DNA from: Trinickia terrae | GTDB lineage: Bacteria > Pseudomonadota > Gammaproteobacteria > Burkholderiales > Burkholderiaceae | Assembly: GCF_005144415.1 (NCBI RefSeq) | Contig: NZ_SWJE01000009.1 | Coordinates: 1 to 64,000 of the forward strand | Length of the DNA: 64,000 nt | Direction: 5' to 3' | Translations under genes and position numbers: made by a program | The notes under the pieces: model-generated | Databases searched by the model: none | What the model saw: only the letters and a program-made list of their open reading frames with translations | What the model was told of the DNA's origin: nothing | In this document: in pieces, positions 50,529-60,276 of the stretch | How the letters are laid out: the number at the start of each line of letters is the position of its first letter | Position numbering within the stretch: the stretch's first letter is position 1

Positions 50529-50966
50529 CTACTTCTTCAGCGAATCGCGGATCTCGCGCAACAGCAGCACGTCTTCGGGCGTGGGCGGCGGCTCGGCCGG
50601 CGCGGCCTCGGCGGGTTTGCGCAGGTTGTTGATGAACTTCACCATCATGAAGATGATGAACGCGAGGATGATGAAGTTGATCAGCACCGTGATGAACGAG
50701 CCGTAGCCGAACACAGCGACGCCGGCCGTCTGCAGGTCCTTGAACGAATCGGGATTGCCCTTGAAGCTCGCGGGAATGTCGCCGAGACGGATGAACTTGT
50801 TGGAGAAGTCGAGCCCGCCGGTCGCGACGCCGACGATGGGCATGATCAGGTCTTTCACGACCGAGTTGACGATGGTCGAAAAGGCGCCGCCGATGATGAC
50901 GCCGACTGCGAGGTCCATCACGTTGCCCTTGAGGGCGAACTCCTTGAATTCTTTGATGATGCTCAT
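50529..50966 (-). CDS. mscL: Large-conductance mechanosensitive channel
   Basis: A 145-residue inner-membrane channel that opens on osmotic downshock. The N-terminal amphipathic helix and TM1 read [22 protein letters not shown]2 is [20 protein letters not shown] and the C-terminal bundle ends [12 protein letters not shown]. Two helices and length match MscL. GGAGGAAG precedes the ATG. Single-gene unit, convergent with the hybrid kinase (22-bp gap). Confidence 0.96.
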   Translation of the reverse strand: MSIIKEFKEFALKGNVMDLAVGVIIGGAFSTIVNSVVKDLIMPIVGVATGGLDFSNKFIRLGDIPASFKGNPDSFKDLQTAGVAVFGYGSFITVLINFIILAFIIFMMVKFINNLRKPAEAAPAEPPPTPEDVLLLREIRDSLKK

Positions 50967-51099
50967 GGGTGGCTTCCTCCGTGAAATGAACCGCACGCGG
51001 CGGCTTCCGGCAGGCCGCGCGCGTGTTGGCGGTCATGATAGCGAAGGGAGGCGGCGGGCGCGAAACCTTTTTTCGGATAAAGGCTCGGCAGCGGGAAAA

Positions 51100-52503
51100 C
51101 TATCCTCGATAGCCGATCCGGACGCCGCCCCAATGCCGTCCGCTGACGAAAATCGGCGCTGAAGCATCCTTCATCATCGCGAACGTGCCGCCGCCCATGT
51201 CGCGTCGGTAGGTCTGCAGCAGGAACGGCTTGGTGTGCGAGCCGGCGGCGAGGCCCGTGCGGTCGTTGAAGATCCGGCGGTTGCGGCAGTTCGCGGCGTT
51301 CCAGACCGGGTCGGAGCCCTGCGGCTGAGAGAACTTCAGGTTGTGCGTCGGCAGGTAGCCGCGCACGTCGACGGCCGCGCAGAACGCCACGCGCTCGTCG
51401 AGCGAGAGCAGCGGCTCCTGCAGCGCGGGCAGCACGCGGTCCGTGAAGGCGGTGAAGCGCGTCATGAACTGCTGCGGGTTGGTGCCGGGGATCGGCGCGT
51501 AGGCGGTGTCGAAGAGATCGGCGAGCGCGATCTCGCCGCGCTCCACTGCGCGCTCGAAGAGCTTGCCGATCTTGGCCGCCGTCTCCTGCGCGGCGGCGAT
51601 GAAGCGCGTGTCCGGCGTTTCGGCGCCGGTCGCCGCGGTCAGCTCGATCAACGTCTCCGATACCGACAGCAGGCTGCCCAAGCGGTCCTTCGCACGCGCG
51701 AAGTTCTCGCTCGAATCCTCCACGTCGCTCGCGATCTCCAGCACCTGTGCTTCGAGACCGTCGCATTGCGATTCGATCTCGCCCGTGAGCGTCGCGATCT
51801 GCTCGGCTTGTCCGTGCAGCTGCGTGATCGCCTGACCCGTCGATTGCACGACTTCGCCGATCATTCGCGTGCCGTCCTTCACGCGATGCGCGCGGGCCGT
51901 GTTCTCGGTGCCTTCGGCGATCAGGCGGTCGGTCTGCTGGGTGAGCTGCGCGAGCGTCGTTTCGATCTGCGCGGTGGCCTGCGCAGTCTTGCTGGAGAGA
52001 TTCTTCACTTCGGCGGCGACCACGGCGAAGCTTCTGCCCGATTCGCCGGCCCGGGCCGCCTCGATCGCCGCGTTGAGCGCGAGCAGGTGTGTCTGCCGCG
52101 CGATCAGCGAGATTTCTTCCGAAACCTTGCTTACATGGTCGAGCGCGGCGCGCAGCGAGCCGATCTGGCTTTCGATGACGGTCACGCCTTCGACGAGCCC
52201 GTGGATATCGCCGAGCGCCGCGTCGAGCGTGGCTTGCGACTGCTCGACCTCGGACGACGCCTGAGCGCTCACGACGCGCACCTGGCGCGCCGCCTCGGCG
52301 ATCTGGTGATTGCCTTGCATCGTCACCGCGGCCGATTCGCGCAGCGTCCGGCACACCTGCGCCTGCCGCGCGACGCGCTGCGCGACTTCGTCGACATGAC
52401 CCGAGACATCGCAGATCTCGATGCCGAGCTTGCCCGCCTGCACGGCGATATCGCCGACGAGCGAATGCGATTTGCGGACCCGTTTGAAGCTGAAGCGCGT
52501 CAT
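51100..52503 (-). CDS. Soluble methyl-accepting transducer with C-terminal sensor domain
   Basis: A 467-residue protein with no membrane segment. The chemoreceptor signalling module is N-terminal/central (hairpin tip [20 protein letters not shown] near residue 160), and about 150 residues at the C terminus ([36 protein letters not shown], ending GVRIGYRG) form a separate sensor domain. The order is thus inverted relative to classic receptors. It probably senses a cytoplasmic signal. GGAGAC precedes ATG 52503. It is divergent from the next receptor gene. Confidence 0.88.
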   Translation of the reverse strand: MTRFSFKRVRKSHSLVGDIAVQAGKLGIEICDVSGHVDEVAQRVARQAQVCRTLRESAAVTMQGNHQIAEAARQVRVVSAQASSEVEQSQATLDAALGDIHGLVEGVTVIESQIGSLRAALDHVSKVSEEISLIARQTHLLALNAAIEAARAGESGRSFAVVAAEVKNLSSKTAQATAQIETTLAQLTQQTDRLIAEGTENTARAHRVKDGTRMIGEVVQSTGQAITQLHGQAEQIATLTGEIESQCDGLEAQVLEIASDVEDSSENFARAKDRLGSLLSVSETLIELTAATGAETPDTRFIAAAQETAAKIGKLFERAVERGEIALADLFDTAYAPIPGTNPQQFMTRFTAFTDRVLPALQEPLLSLDERVAFCAAVDVRGYLPTHNLKFSQPQGSDPVWNAANCRNRRIFNDRTGLAAGSHTKPFLLQTYRRDMGGGTFAMMKDASAPIFVSGRHWGGVRIGYRG

Positions 52504-52775
52504 GGGAATGTCTCCAGTTGGCGTTGCGGACCTGCTTGTTTGCGCGCGATGCAGGCTCTCTAAACCGCTTTTACGGCAGCGGCGCGCAGGACTTGAGGGC
52601 GCTTGCAACGCCCGTGCTTTCAGGCATTGCGCAATCCCGAGGAAACGCTTAGATTGGGCGGCGCCGCACGCACGACGCGCCCGAACAGACCACTCGCAGC
52701 AGGTCGGGTCAGCCAGCCCAGACGCTCCTTCAGAGAGCCCTCCGTGCGCGCATCACACCACTACGGAGGGGGAAC

Positions 52776-54428
52776 GTGCGCCGTCTCGACGCGAGCGGCC
52801 GCACGCCGATTGTCATGTTCAAACGCTTCACGATCCGGGGCGGGCTCACGCTCACGATTGCGGGCTATACGCTCGCGCTGATTGCCGCGATGTTCGTCGG
52901 CATGCTGGGACTCAGGCAGAGCAACGACGCGCTCGAGCAGATGTACGCGACCGATACGGCCGCGCTCACGCATCTGAAGACGAGCTCCGAGCGCCTCTTG
53001 CAGGTGCGTCTTGCGCTCGGCAACTTCGAGACGCTGTTTTCGCTGGGCCGCGCGGGCGACGACTTGCTGCCGAAGGCGCACGCCGTGCTCAAGGACAGCG
53101 ACGCGAACTGGGCCGCCTACCTCGACAAGCCGCGCGCCGACGACGAAGCGCGCCTCGCCGACGCCGTCAAGGCGGCGCGCGAAGCGCTCGTCGCGCAGGC
53201 GATCGAGCCGGAGTTCCAGGCGCTCCAGCAAAACGACTTCAACACGTTCCGCACGATCCAGGCGCAAACCGCCGATGCGCTCTATGCGCGCTACGAGCAG
53301 GCGATGACGGCGCTCGAGGCGCAGCAGGTCGCGCATCAGCAGGCGCGCTTCGACAACGCGCAGGCGCAGTTTCATCGGCTCGTAATCGCCGCGGCCGTGC
53401 TGGCGGCGGCCGCTTTCGTCATCGGCGTGTTTGCGCGCGGGGCGCTCGTCGCGGCGGTCGTGCGGCCGATCGATGCGGCCGTGCGCCACTTCGAGCGCAT
53501 CGCGTCGGGCGATCTCACCGGCGCGGTCAATACCTCGCAGCGCAACGAAATGGGGCGTCTGTTCGCAGGGATTGCGCGCATGCAGGCGGCGCTTTCCAAG
53601 ACCGTCGCGCAGGTGCGCGGCGGCTCGGCGGCGATCACGCACGGCGCGCGCGAAATCGCCGCCGGCAACGCCGACCTGTCGCAGCGCACCGAGCAGCAGG
53701 CCGCGTCGCTCCAGGAGACCGCCGCGAGCATGGAGCAATTGACCTCGACGGTGAAGCAGAACGCCGATCATGCCCGGGAGGCGAACGGGCTCGCGTCCGA
53801 AGCGTCGCATACGGCCGAGCGCGGCGGCGAAGTCGTCGGCGAAGTCGTGCGCACGATGAGCGAGATCGCGTCGAGCTCGAATCAGATCGGCGACATCATC
53901 GGCGTGATCGAAGGGATCGCGTTCCAGACCAACATCCTGGCGCTCAACGCCGCGGTCGAAGCGGCGCGCGCCGGCGAAGAAGGGCGCGGCTTCGCGGTCG
54001 TCGCGGGCGAGGTGCGCACGCTGGCGCAGAGGAGCGCGAGCGCCGCCAAGGAGATCAAGGCGCTGATCGGCGCGTCGGCCGAGCGTGTGGAGGCGGGCGG
54101 CGCGCTCGTGGCGCGCGCGGGCTCGACGATGGACGAGGTCGTCGCCTCGGTGCGCCGCGTGACCGCCATCATCGAGCAGATCAGCTCGGCGTCGTCCGAG
54201 CAGTCGACCGGGATCGAGCAGGTCAACCAGGCCGTCGCGCAGATGGACCAGGTCACGCAGCAGAACGCCGCGCTCGTCGAACAGGCGGCCGCTGCCGCCG
54301 CGTCGCTCGAAGAGCAGGCGGCGCAGCTCGACGCCGCGGTGGCCGTATTCCGCACGAGCGAGGCCGCGGGCGGCGAGCCGCGGCTCGCGGCGCCGATGCG
54401 GGCAAGCGCGGCCGCATTCTCTACGTGA
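52776..54428 (+). CDS. Methyl-accepting chemotaxis protein (Tar-like four-helix sensor)
   Basis: A 550-residue receptor: TM1 at about 23-45, a periplasmic helical ligand domain to about 195, TM2 at about 203-225, HAMP and the signalling domain with [20 protein letters not shown]. The start is GTG 52776, chosen because GGAGGGGGA sits just upstream; ATG 52815 would remove 13 residues. Its stop overlaps the GTG of a tiny downstream ORF (GTGA). Confidence 0.92.
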   Translation: MRRLDASGRTPIVMFKRFTIRGGLTLTIAGYTLALIAAMFVGMLGLRQSNDALEQMYATDTAALTHLKTSSERLLQVRLALGNFETLFSLGRAGDDLLPKAHAVLKDSDANWAAYLDKPRADDEARLADAVKAAREALVAQAIEPEFQALQQNDFNTFRTIQAQTADALYARYEQAMTALEAQQVAHQQARFDNAQAQFHRLVIAAAVLAAAAFVIGVFARGALVAAVVRPIDAAVRHFERIASGDLTGAVNTSQRNEMGRLFAGIARMQAALSKTVAQVRGGSAAITHGAREIAAGNADLSQRTEQQAASLQETAASMEQLTSTVKQNADHAREANGLASEASHTAERGGEVVGEVVRTMSEIASSSNQIGDIIGVIEGIAFQTNILALNAAVEAARAGEEGRGFAVVAGEVRTLAQRSASAAKEIKALIGASAERVEAGGALVARAGSTMDEVVASVRRVTAIIEQISSASSEQSTGIEQVNQAVAQMDQVTQQNAALVEQAAAAAASLEEQAAQLDAAVAVFRTSEAAGGEPRLAAPMRASAAAFST

Positions 54429-54538
54429 TCGATCCGCCGAGTGCCGCAGGCTGGCACCAGCTCGCGCAGTTGTGGGAGCTGATCGTGCTGGTGTGCAAGT
54501 TCCTGTGGCGCTTGCTGCGGCTGCTGGGCGGCGGCTGA
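54425..54538 (+). CDS. Possible 37-residue hydrophobic small protein
   Basis: GTG 54425 overlaps the chemoreceptor stop (GTGA) and opens a 37-codon frame, [20 protein letters not shown] continuing [17 protein letters not shown]. The second half is a plausible membrane or amphipathic helix ending in Arg/Leu and three Gly. Stop-codon overlap favours coupled translation. No family known to me. Confidence 0.4.
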   Translation: MIDPPSAAGWHQLAQLWELIVLVCKFLWRLLRLLGGG

Positions 54539-54666
54539 GTCAGGTTGACTGAGTCACGGCGGCGAGGCCGGGTGCGGGCGGCGCGCCGTTGCGGTAACGT
54601 TCGGCGTCAGCCCCTTCAGCGCCTTGACGCGCATCCAGTCCGCCGATCCGACCGAGGACCCCGCCC

Positions 54667-55434
54667 ATGATCACCGATTCCACTCAGCGCTTCACCGACC
54701 GCGTCGCCGACTACGTCAAGTACCGGCCGACCTATCCGCGCGAAGTCGTCGCGTTCGTGCGCGACGCATGCGGCCTCGCCGCCGATGCGCGCATTGCCGA
54801 CATCGGCGCGGGTACGGGCATTTCCACGAAGCTCTTTCTCGATGCGGGGCATCCGGTCGTCGCCGTCGAGCCGAACGATGCGATGCGCCGGGCCGCCGAT
54901 GTCCGGCTCGCCGGCCATGCCGCCTACCGGAGCGTGCCGGGCACCGCCGAGGCGACGACGCTGCCCGATGCGAGCGTCGATCTCGTCATCGCCGCGCAGG
55001 CGTTCCACTGGTTCGATCCCGCCACGGCCAAGCGCGAGTTCGCGCGAATCCTGAAACCGGGCGGCTCGATCGCGCTGTTCTGGAATTTCCGGCGCGTGAC
55101 GGGTTCGCCGTTCCTCGATGGCTACGAGGCGCTGTTGCGGCGCTATTCGGTCGACTATGCGCAAGTCGCCGACCGCTATCCGGGCGACGATTGGATGGCA
55201 GCCTGGTTCGGCGAGAATTTCGTGAAGAAGGGCACGTTCGACAACGTGCAGCGGCTCGATTTCGACGGCCTCAAGGGACGGCTCGCGTCATCTTCGTATG
55301 CGCCGAAGCCGGGACATCCGAGCCACGAGCCGATGCTGGCGGCGCTGCGCGAGCTGTTCGACAAGGACGCGCAGGACGGCCGCGTCGATCTCGTCTACGA
55401 CACGTTCGTGTACGTGGGGCGCCCGGCGCATTGA
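54667..55434 (+). CDS. Class I SAM-dependent methyltransferase
   Basis: A 255-residue Methyltransf_11-type enzyme. Motif I is IADIGAGTGISTKLFLDAG, the acidic motif II is VVAVEPNDAMR and the post-I region reads GTAEATTLPDASVDLVIAAQ followed by AFHWFD. The N-terminal FTDRVADYVKYRPTYP is typical of a common bacterial subgroup of unknown substrate. It stands alone, convergent with the monooxygenase gene. Confidence 0.88.
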   Translation: MITDSTQRFTDRVADYVKYRPTYPREVVAFVRDACGLAADARIADIGAGTGISTKLFLDAGHPVVAVEPNDAMRRAADVRLAGHAAYRSVPGTAEATTLPDASVDLVIAAQAFHWFDPATAKREFARILKPGGSIALFWNFRRVTGSPFLDGYEALLRRYSVDYAQVADRYPGDDWMAAWFGENFVKKGTFDNVQRLDFDGLKGRLASSSYAPKPGHPSHEPMLAALRELFDKDAQDGRVDLVYDTFVYVGRPAH

Positions 55435-55458
55435 GCGCCCTCAAGGCTCAAGGCCCGC

Positions 55459-56946
55459 TCAGCGCGCGAAGTGATAATCGGCTGCGCACACGCGCCGCGT
55501 GCGGCGCCGGAACGTGAACGTGAAGCCGGGCCACAGCGCCGTGTTCTTGCCGCTCGTCGACAGATACCAGCTATGGCAGCCGGTGGCCCACACCGAGCGC
55601 CGCATGTCGTGCTGCAGCCGCGCGTTGAATGCGTGCTGCACCTCGTGCTTGAGTTGCATCGTGCGCGCGCCGCGCCGGCGCAGCGCGCGCAGGCAATCGG
55701 CGATGTACGCGATCTGCGACTCGATCATGTAGATCATCGAGTTGTGGCCGAGCCCCGTGTTCGGGCCCGCCAGCATGAAGAAGTTCGGAAAGCCGGCGAT
55801 GCTCGTGCCGAGATAGGCCTCGGGTCCGTGTTCCCGCCACAGCGCATCGAGATCCGCGCCTTGCGCGCCGATCACTTCGAACGGCGCGCCGGCGTCGCTC
55901 ACCTGGAAGCCGGTGCCGCAGATGATCGCGTCGGCGGCGTAGTGCGTACCGTCGCCGGTGATCACGCCGTTCTCGGCGATCTCGCGAATGGGCTCCGTAA
56001 TGACGTCGACATTGGGCTGGCTCACGGCCGGATAGAAGTCGCGCGACAGCAGCACGCGCTTGCATCCGAGCCGGTAGTTCGGCGTGAGCTTCGCGCGCAG
56101 CAGCGGGTCTGGCACACGCCGCTCGAGATAGCCGAGGCTGAACTTCATCGGCCACGTCATCAGCTTCGGGTGGGCGACGAAGGCGAGCGCGCGCGACTCG
56201 TGCTGCCAGTAGAGCGCGGCGCGCATGAGCCGCTGCGTGAACGGCAGGCGCTTGAAAAGCCGCCGCATGCGCTCGGTGACGATGGGGTCGCGCTTCGGCA
56301 TGATCCACGGCGCCGTACGCTGGAACAGATGCAGGCGCGCGACGAGCGGCTGGATCTTCGGCACGAACTGGATCGCGCTCGCGCCCGTGCCGATCACGGC
56401 GACCGTCTTGCCTTCGAGCGGATAGTCATGGTCCCAGCGCGCGGAATGAAAGAGCTTGCCCCGGAAACGCTCGATGCCGGGAATCCGCGGCATCGCCGGA
56501 CGCGACAGCGCGCCGCTCGCGGCGATCACGATGTCCGCTTCGACGCTTTGCGCTTCGTCATCGGCGCCGCGCAATTCGAGCCGCCAGACACGCCGCGCGT
56601 CGTCGAAACGAGCCGCCGCCACGCGCGTATTGCAGCGGATGAACGGCTCGACCGCATATTTGCGCGCGCAACCTTTGAGGTAGGCGAGGATCTCGTGCTG
56701 CTGCCCGAACGCACGCGACCACGACGGGTTCGGTTCGAACGAGAACGAGTAGAGGTGCGAGGGGATGTCGCAGGCGGTACCTGGGTACGTGTTGTCGCGC
56801 CAGGTGCCGCCGATGTCGTGCGCCGCCTCGTAGACCGTAAACGACGTGATGCCCATGCGTTTCAGGCGGATCGCCATGCCGATGCCGGCAAAGCCGCTGC
56901 CTACGATCGCAATGCGGGGCGGCGGGCGCCGCTCGGACGGGTTCAC
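55459..56946 (-). CDS. Flavin-binding Baeyer-Villiger-type monooxygenase
   Basis: A 495-residue FAD/NADPH monooxygenase. First Rossmann motif GSGFAGIG (16-23), BVMO fingerprint FRGKLFHSARWDHD near residue 165 and second Rossmann motif VIGTGASA. Such enzymes insert oxygen into ketones or oxidise N or S atoms. The start is GTG, overlapping the stop of the upstream TPR gene as GTGA, which ties its expression to that gene and to pspA. Substrate unknown. Confidence 0.9.
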   Translation of the reverse strand: MNPSERRPPPRIAIVGSGFAGIGMAIRLKRMGITSFTVYEAAHDIGGTWRDNTYPGTACDIPSHLYSFSFEPNPSWSRAFGQQHEILAYLKGCARKYAVEPFIRCNTRVAAARFDDARRVWRLELRGADDEAQSVEADIVIAASGALSRPAMPRIPGIERFRGKLFHSARWDHDYPLEGKTVAVIGTGASAIQFVPKIQPLVARLHLFQRTAPWIMPKRDPIVTERMRRLFKRLPFTQRLMRAALYWQHESRALAFVAHPKLMTWPMKFSLGYLERRVPDPLLRAKLTPNYRLGCKRVLLSRDFYPAVSQPNVDVITEPIREIAENGVITGDGTHYAADAIICGTGFQVSDAGAPFEVIGAQGADLDALWREHGPEAYLGTSIAGFPNFFMLAGPNTGLGHNSMIYMIESQIAYIADCLRALRRRGARTMQLKHEVQHAFNARLQHDMRRSVWATGCHSWYLSTSGKNTALWPGFTFTFRRRTRRVCAADYHFAR

Positions 56947-58094
56947 GTATCGGTCCAGCCGCCCGAGTCGTCGTTGTTGCCCATGTCGACGCTGCCGCTG
57001 CCGCCGTCGTTCCAGTCGTTCGAGCCCGTGCCGAAATCGATGCTGCCGTTGCCGGCGCCGCCCGCTTCACGGCGGCGCGTTTCGTCGTCGACGATCACGT
57101 CGCGCTCGATCACGCGCTCACGGCTGCCCGAGAGCGCTTCGCCGAGCAGCACGCCGGTGAGCAGGCCGCCCATGCCGCCGCCGAAACCGCCGCCTTGCTG
57201 AACCACGACGGTCGGCTGCTGTTGCGGCGGTGCGTACGCAGGCTGCGGCTGCCCGAAGCGCTCGGCTTCCTGCGCATACGCGGATTGCCCGGGAGCGGGC
57301 GCCGCGTTCGGATCGGGCCGGCCTTCGGCGCGCGCCTGCAGGCTCGCAACCTGCTTTTCGAGCGCCTCGATCTGATACGGCGGCACCGGGTTCTTCGCGT
57401 TCGACAGCGATTCGACCAGCTGACGCAACTGGATCTCCGCACCCTCGACTTCGTTCGCCAGAGCCTCATGTCCCGGCGCGGCCGACAGGCGCACGTCGAG
57501 CTTCAACTGGCGCACCGCGTTCAGCAAATCGGTCGCGCGCTTGAGCTGCGCGCGGCGATCCTCGTCGGCGCGGCTGTCTTCGCTCGAGCGGGCGCGGCGC
57601 AGCGTCCAGCGCAGCACCAGCGCGATCACGGCGAACAGCAGCACGATGCCGACCCATGCGGCCATCGACGGCCCATGCCGCTGGCTCGTCTGCGGCGCGA
57701 TGGCCTGCGTTTGCGCGAACGGATTCGACGTGCTCGACGTCGTGCGCGGCTGCGGCACGGCGCCGCCTTGGCTCGCATGGGAGCGAATGCGAGCCTCGAC
57801 TTGCGCGAAGTTCGCCGGATTCGTGAAGCGGACTTGCGGATCGAGCGACTTGGCCTGCTCGATTTGCGAGAGCGCTTCCGCGTACCGTCCCTCGCGGTCG
57901 AGCACTTGGCCGTAGAGATAGTGAGCGTGCGCGCTGTTCGGGTGCGCTTCGAGCACTTGGCTCAGCTCCGTGTCGGCCTGCTGCCAGTTGCCTTGCGCCA
58001 TCGCGCGCTCGACCTGCTGGGCGCTCGGCACGGCAAACGCCGCGGCCGACACCAGCATCAGCGACATTCCAGCGGCTGCGAGAAATTTTTTCAT
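56943..58094 (-). CDS. Exported/membrane TPR protein with Gly-rich tail, PspA-associated
   Basis: A 383-residue protein: signal peptide (MKKFLAAAGMSLMLVSAAAF), TPR-like helices at about 25-95, a spacer, one TM (MAAWVGIVLLFAVIALVLRW near 153-172), a coiled-coil region and a low-complexity C terminus with GGGFGGGMGGLLTGVLLGEA and Asp/Gly/Ser repeats. ATG 58094 gives a normal signal peptide; ATG 58127 would add 11 residues. It lies downstream of pspA and overlaps the BVMO gene. Function not known; a partner of PspA at the membrane is inferred from position. Confidence 0.8.
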   Translation of the reverse strand: MKKFLAAAGMSLMLVSAAAFAVPSAQQVERAMAQGNWQQADTELSQVLEAHPNSAHAHYLYGQVLDREGRYAEALSQIEQAKSLDPQVRFTNPANFAQVEARIRSHASQGGAVPQPRTTSSTSNPFAQTQAIAPQTSQRHGPSMAAWVGIVLLFAVIALVLRWTLRRARSSEDSRADEDRRAQLKRATDLLNAVRQLKLDVRLSAAPGHEALANEVEGAEIQLRQLVESLSNAKNPVPPYQIEALEKQVASLQARAEGRPDPNAAPAPGQSAYAQEAERFGQPQPAYAPPQQQPTVVVQQGGGFGGGMGGLLTGVLLGEALSGSRERVIERDVIVDDETRRREAGGAGNGSIDFGTGSNDWNDGGSGSVDMGNNDDSGGWTDT

Positions 58095-58163
58095 GATGCG
58101 GACCGGGCGGCGTGCGCCCGTCTCCATGTCAGTGCGCGCCGGGCCGCCCCCAGCGTACTGACC

Positions 58164-58220
58164 GCCCCCTCGGGGGGCAGCGTGTCGGCCGGAGTTAGTG
58201 CTTCAGCGCTTACTCCGGCC
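58164..58220. repeat. Tandem hairpins between pspA and the TPR gene
   Basis: Two hairpins: GCCCCC (58164-58169)/GGGGGC (58173-58178), and a 15-bp stem GGCCGGAGTTAGTGC/GCGCTTACTCCGGCC (58187-58220) with one mismatch, one G-T pair and loop TTCA. There is no U-tract. They could attenuate pspA read-through or be an intergenic repeat unit; sequences of this style are common between Burkholderia-group genes in my memory. Confidence 0.55.
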
Positions 58221-58277
58221 CCATGCACAGCAAGCAGAGAGCGCGGGGGCTGTTTCATATCGATCGGAATATGCGTG

Positions 58278-58955
58278 TTACTGCGGCGTGTTCATCTGCT
58301 TCTTCAGTGCTTCGAGACGGTCTTCGACCGACGGACCGTGGTCGAGCGCGGCGAGCTTGTCGTCGAGCGCCTTGCCGCTCGAGGTGTCGGCGGAGTTCAG
58401 GCGCGCGTCCGAGCGCGCGTTCGACAGCTCGACCTTGTCCTCGAGCTTCTGGAAATCCTCGGACAGGTTCTTGCCGCCGATCCCGCCGAGCGCCGTTGCC
58501 GCCACGTCCTTTGCCTGGGCGATTTCCTGTTTCGCCTGCAGGATGTTCGAGCGCGCGTTCAGGTCGTTGCGGCGCTGACGCATGTCATTGATCTGGCTCT
58601 TCAACTGCTCGACCGACGGCTCGAGCTTGGCCAATTCGTTCGCCAGCGCATTGCGCTCGGCCTCGGCGTTCGCCTGCGCGGAGAGCGCTTCACGAGCGAG
58701 GTTTTCGTCGCCCGATTGCAGCGCGCGCTTCGCGCCGTCTTCGTACTTCTTCGCCTTTTCCGCGGCGACGTCGCGCTTGCTCTGCTGCGTGGCGACCTGC
58801 GCTTCGATCTCGATCAACGAGTTTTCCGCCTTCGCAATGCTGTCGTCGAGCTCCCGCACGATCTGGCGGGCGTCGCGCGACGGGTCCTGCATGGAGTCGG
58901 CAGCGTCGTTCAAAAGACCCTTGACCGTGCGCGAAATGCTATCGAAAAGCGACAT
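58278..58955 (-). CDS. PspA/IM30-family membrane-stress protein
   Basis: A 225-residue, almost wholly coiled-coil protein of the PspA/IM30 (ESCRT-III-like) family, which coats and stabilises stressed inner membrane. It begins MSLFDSISRTVKGLLNDAAD, followed by DPSRDARQIVRELDDSIAKA; residues 30-190 are heptad-rich. GGAGGAATTC precedes the ATG. No pspF, pspB or pspC is present. It heads a minus-strand set with the TPR membrane protein and the BVMO. Confidence 0.9.
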   Translation of the reverse strand: MSLFDSISRTVKGLLNDAADSMQDPSRDARQIVRELDDSIAKAENSLIEIEAQVATQQSKRDVAAEKAKKYEDGAKRALQSGDENLAREALSAQANAEAERNALANELAKLEPSVEQLKSQINDMRQRRNDLNARSNILQAKQEIAQAKDVAATALGGIGGKNLSEDFQKLEDKVELSNARSDARLNSADTSSGKALDDKLAALDHGPSVEDRLEALKKQMNTPQ

Positions 58956-59356
58956 GAATTCCTCCGTAGATTGAAATCGGCGACAAAGCCGAATAGCGCG
59001 CTTGCCTTTGATACTTTACGCCGGCCGCATGAATGCGCGCGACGCGGATGTCGGGGCGGGCGTGCGAATTGCAATAGCCGTGCGGGCATTTCATGAATAT
59101 GGCCTGACAAGCGCCTGTGCACGGTGTATCGCGGCGCATCGCCGCTCGCGCCAATTACGCCATTCGAGCTTTACGCGGCGGATATTACAGCATGGGATCG
59201 CTTAAAGAATGCTTAAACATAGGTTGCGGGGCGATTTCAAACGTTCGCGAAGATAACGGCAAAGCGTGCACAAACCAATCGAGCATGGAGCGAGAATGTC
59301 TTAGACCGTTCCGGAGCCGCTTGGTTGGCAATGCTTTCGATTTTGAAAGGGAAATG
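58956..59356. other. Gene-free region upstream of pspA
   Basis: About 400 bp without a convincing gene on either strand. It should contain the pspA promoter; TAAAGT (minus strand, near 59018) is a weak -10 candidate, and I find no sigma-54 TGGCAC-TTGC element, so PspF-type control is not supported. The segment 59160-59300 is comparatively A/T-rich. Confidence 0.4.
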
Positions 59357-59884
59357 TCAGGCGAACTGGCCACCTTCTTCGGCAGGGCCGGGCGCGTTGC
59401 CGCAGTCTTCGGAATCGGCGTCGGCGCGAGCTTTCAACGCGGCCGCTTTCGAGCGAGGACGGGGCTGCTGAGCCGCTCGTTTCGACGTGACCCGTTCGAC
59501 GGCCTCAAGTGTCAGCCGGCTCTCGCGGTGCTCGTCATCGGACTCGGCGAGCGCGCGCCCAACCGCTGCGCCGACAGACGCGCGCGCCTGCGCGCCGTCG
59601 CGCCCGGTCTCGGCCGAGGTCGCGGGCGCGGGCGCGGGCGCCGCACGCGGCGCCGCTTTCGCCACGCGCCGCAGCGTTTCGTTCAGCGCATCCGGCGCTT
59701 TCGGCGCGCGGAGCCGATCGACGATGCTCGCGGCCTTGACCTGTTCGCCCGTCGCATCGAACTCGAGCACCGCCCGCCGCATCAGTTCGCTGACGCTGAT
59801 GCCAAGCCGCTGCGCCGTGGTCGAGATCGCGAGCTTCTGGGCAGGCGTGACGAAGATGACGATGCGTTCGCTGGACTTGTTCAT
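59357..59884 (-). CDS. Ribbon-helix-helix-like protein with Ala/Arg-rich tail
   Basis: A 175-residue protein whose first 45 residues (MNKSSERIVIFVTPAQKLAI, then LGISVSELMRRAVLEFDA) look like a ribbon-helix-helix DNA-binding domain of the kind seen in small repressors and relaxosome accessory proteins. The rest is low-complexity, rich in Ala, Arg and Pro, without a recognised domain. The open frame extends upstream to 60016, but that part is not protein-like. Its start is 157 bp from the first 35-bp DnaA-box-like repeat. Function unknown. Confidence 0.65.
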   Translation of the reverse strand: MNKSSERIVIFVTPAQKLAISTTAQRLGISVSELMRRAVLEFDATGEQVKAASIVDRLRAPKAPDALNETLRRVAKAAPRAAPAPAPATSAETGRDGAQARASVGAAVGRALAESDDEHRESRLTLEAVERVTSKRAAQQPRPRSKAAALKARADADSEDCGNAPGPAEEGGQFA

Positions 59885-60040
59885 GGTTGGCTCGCGGGCT
59901 CGGCGCACTCGATTCAACGTGGTGCGCCTGGGGTCGGGCGGCGTGCAACGGTTTCCATCATATGACGAGTTCCGCCGCCGCGAAACGAGCAGCCTGTCAA
60001 ATGGCTGTCGTATCAACGAGTTGGTGAGGTTTTCTGGCTT

Positions 60041-60075
60041 TTTTCCACAGGCCTTTCAACATATTCTGTTGATAA
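60041..60075 (+). repeat. 35-bp DnaA-box-like composite repeat, copy 1
   Basis: The unit is TTTTCCACA, 6 bp, TCAACA, 5 bp, TGTTGATAA, exactly 35 bp, with the same spacing as three further copies at 62902, 63034 and 63179. The left and right 9-mers are inverted relatives of the DnaA box TTATCCACA. It lies 202 bp upstream of the PBP start. Confidence 0.8.
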
Positions 60076-60163
60076 CCCGGGCTCATCGCCCGAGTATGTG
60101 CGGCAGCGCGCCGAATTACCCTGCGGGGCGTGATCGCGCGGGAATTCTTACAAAAAAAGTTCG

Positions 60164-60190
60164 TTGACAGCGGTACGGTTTTATTAAAAT
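60164..60190 (+). promoter_or_regulatory. Candidate sigma-70 promoter of the PBP gene
   Basis: A perfect -35 TTGACA (60164-60169) and a -10-like TAAAAT (60185-60190) separated by 15 bp, 87 bp before the start codon. The spacer is shorter than the usual 17 bp, so strength is uncertain. Confidence 0.5.
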
Positions 60191-60276
60191 GCGCTGTTGC
60201 GTCGCACACATAGACGATCCACACGCGCGCTGCGGCACGCTACAGGCGCTTAAGAGCCGCGCCCACCTTTCCTGTC

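Larger units (their letters stand above)
59885..60276. other. Gene-free control region upstream of the PBP gene
   Basis: This 392-bp gap holds copy 1 of the 35-bp repeat and a candidate promoter (both listed). A/T-rich patches occur at 60000-60075 and 60150-60190. No gene is supported, although a GC-driven frame crosses it. Confidence 0.6.

Noticed and set aside
58956-59200. Sigma-54/PspF promoter for pspA
   Set aside because: No TGGCAC-N5-TTGC element is visible and no pspF gene is present.
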